From Acridotheres tristis (lineage: Eukaryota > Chordata > Aves > Passeriformes > Sturnidae): DNA of 64,000 bases. The notes beneath the pieces were generated by a model. It was not told where the DNA came from. It saw only the letters and a list, made by a program, of their open reading frames with translations, and did no database searches. Below are positions 61,043 to 64,000 of the stretch, piece by piece. Each line of letters begins with the position of its first letter. The first letter of the stretch is position 1. Both the position numbers and the translations under genes were made by a program. The stretch is from NCBI GenBank assembly GCA_037013685.1, contig CM072919.1:3039616-3103615 (forward strand), given 5' to 3'.

Positions 61043-64000
<2,958 letters not shown>

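Overview
The window is vertebrate nuclear DNA, almost certainly from a bird and probably a gene-dense, GC-rich microchromosome. Genes are compact (GRIN3B in about 5.5 kb, WDR18 in about 8 kb), promoters are CpG islands, transposons are few, and the one clear retroviral relic resembles avian alpharetrovirus envelope. Gene order is CFD(+) - MED16(-) - U6 snRNA(+) - R3HDM4(-) - ARID3A(+) - WDR18(+) - GRIN3B(+) - TMEM259(-). This matches human 19p13.3 except that KISS1R, which lies between R3HDM4 and ARID3A in human, is absent. Species cannot be named from sequence alone.

Layout. 1-1.05 kb: upstream DNA with no gene seen. 1.18-3.04 kb: complement factor D, five exons. 4.7-13.2 kb: Mediator subunit MED16, fourteen coding exons plus a non-coding first exon. 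13.23-13.56 kb: a complete U6 snRNA gene with distal and proximal Pol III promoter elements, divergent from MED16. 13.66-20.8 kb: R3HDM4, eight exons, with a retroviral env transmembrane-subunit fragment filling most of intron 2. 20.5-22.3 kb: a CpG island shared by R3HDM4 and ARID3A. 21.5-41.9 kb: ARID3A, with an 11.1-kb intron 3 and a long 3' UTR. 41.9-42.5 kb: a minisatellite. 42.68-50.64 kb: WDR18, ten exons. 53.1-58.5 kb: GRIN3B, nine exons, with an apparent one-base frameshift in a C run of exon 1. 59.5-64 kb: 3' half of TMEM259 (membralin), cut by the window edge.

These are unrelated housekeeping and tissue genes kept together by conserved synteny, not an operon or pathway. Exon models were built by hand from splice dinucleotides, reading-frame continuity and recalled vertebrate homologues. 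In six of the seven protein-coding genes the exon phases close perfectly. In GRIN3B they close only if one base of the C run is surplus.

I found no convincing wholly new system. The observations most worth a second look are the env fragment inside R3HDM4, the intact U6/MED16 divergent promoter, the visible KISS1R gap, an in-frame 75-base intron in ARID3A, a splice-spanning uORF in ARID3A, and a small AT-rich motif cluster upstream of GRIN3B.
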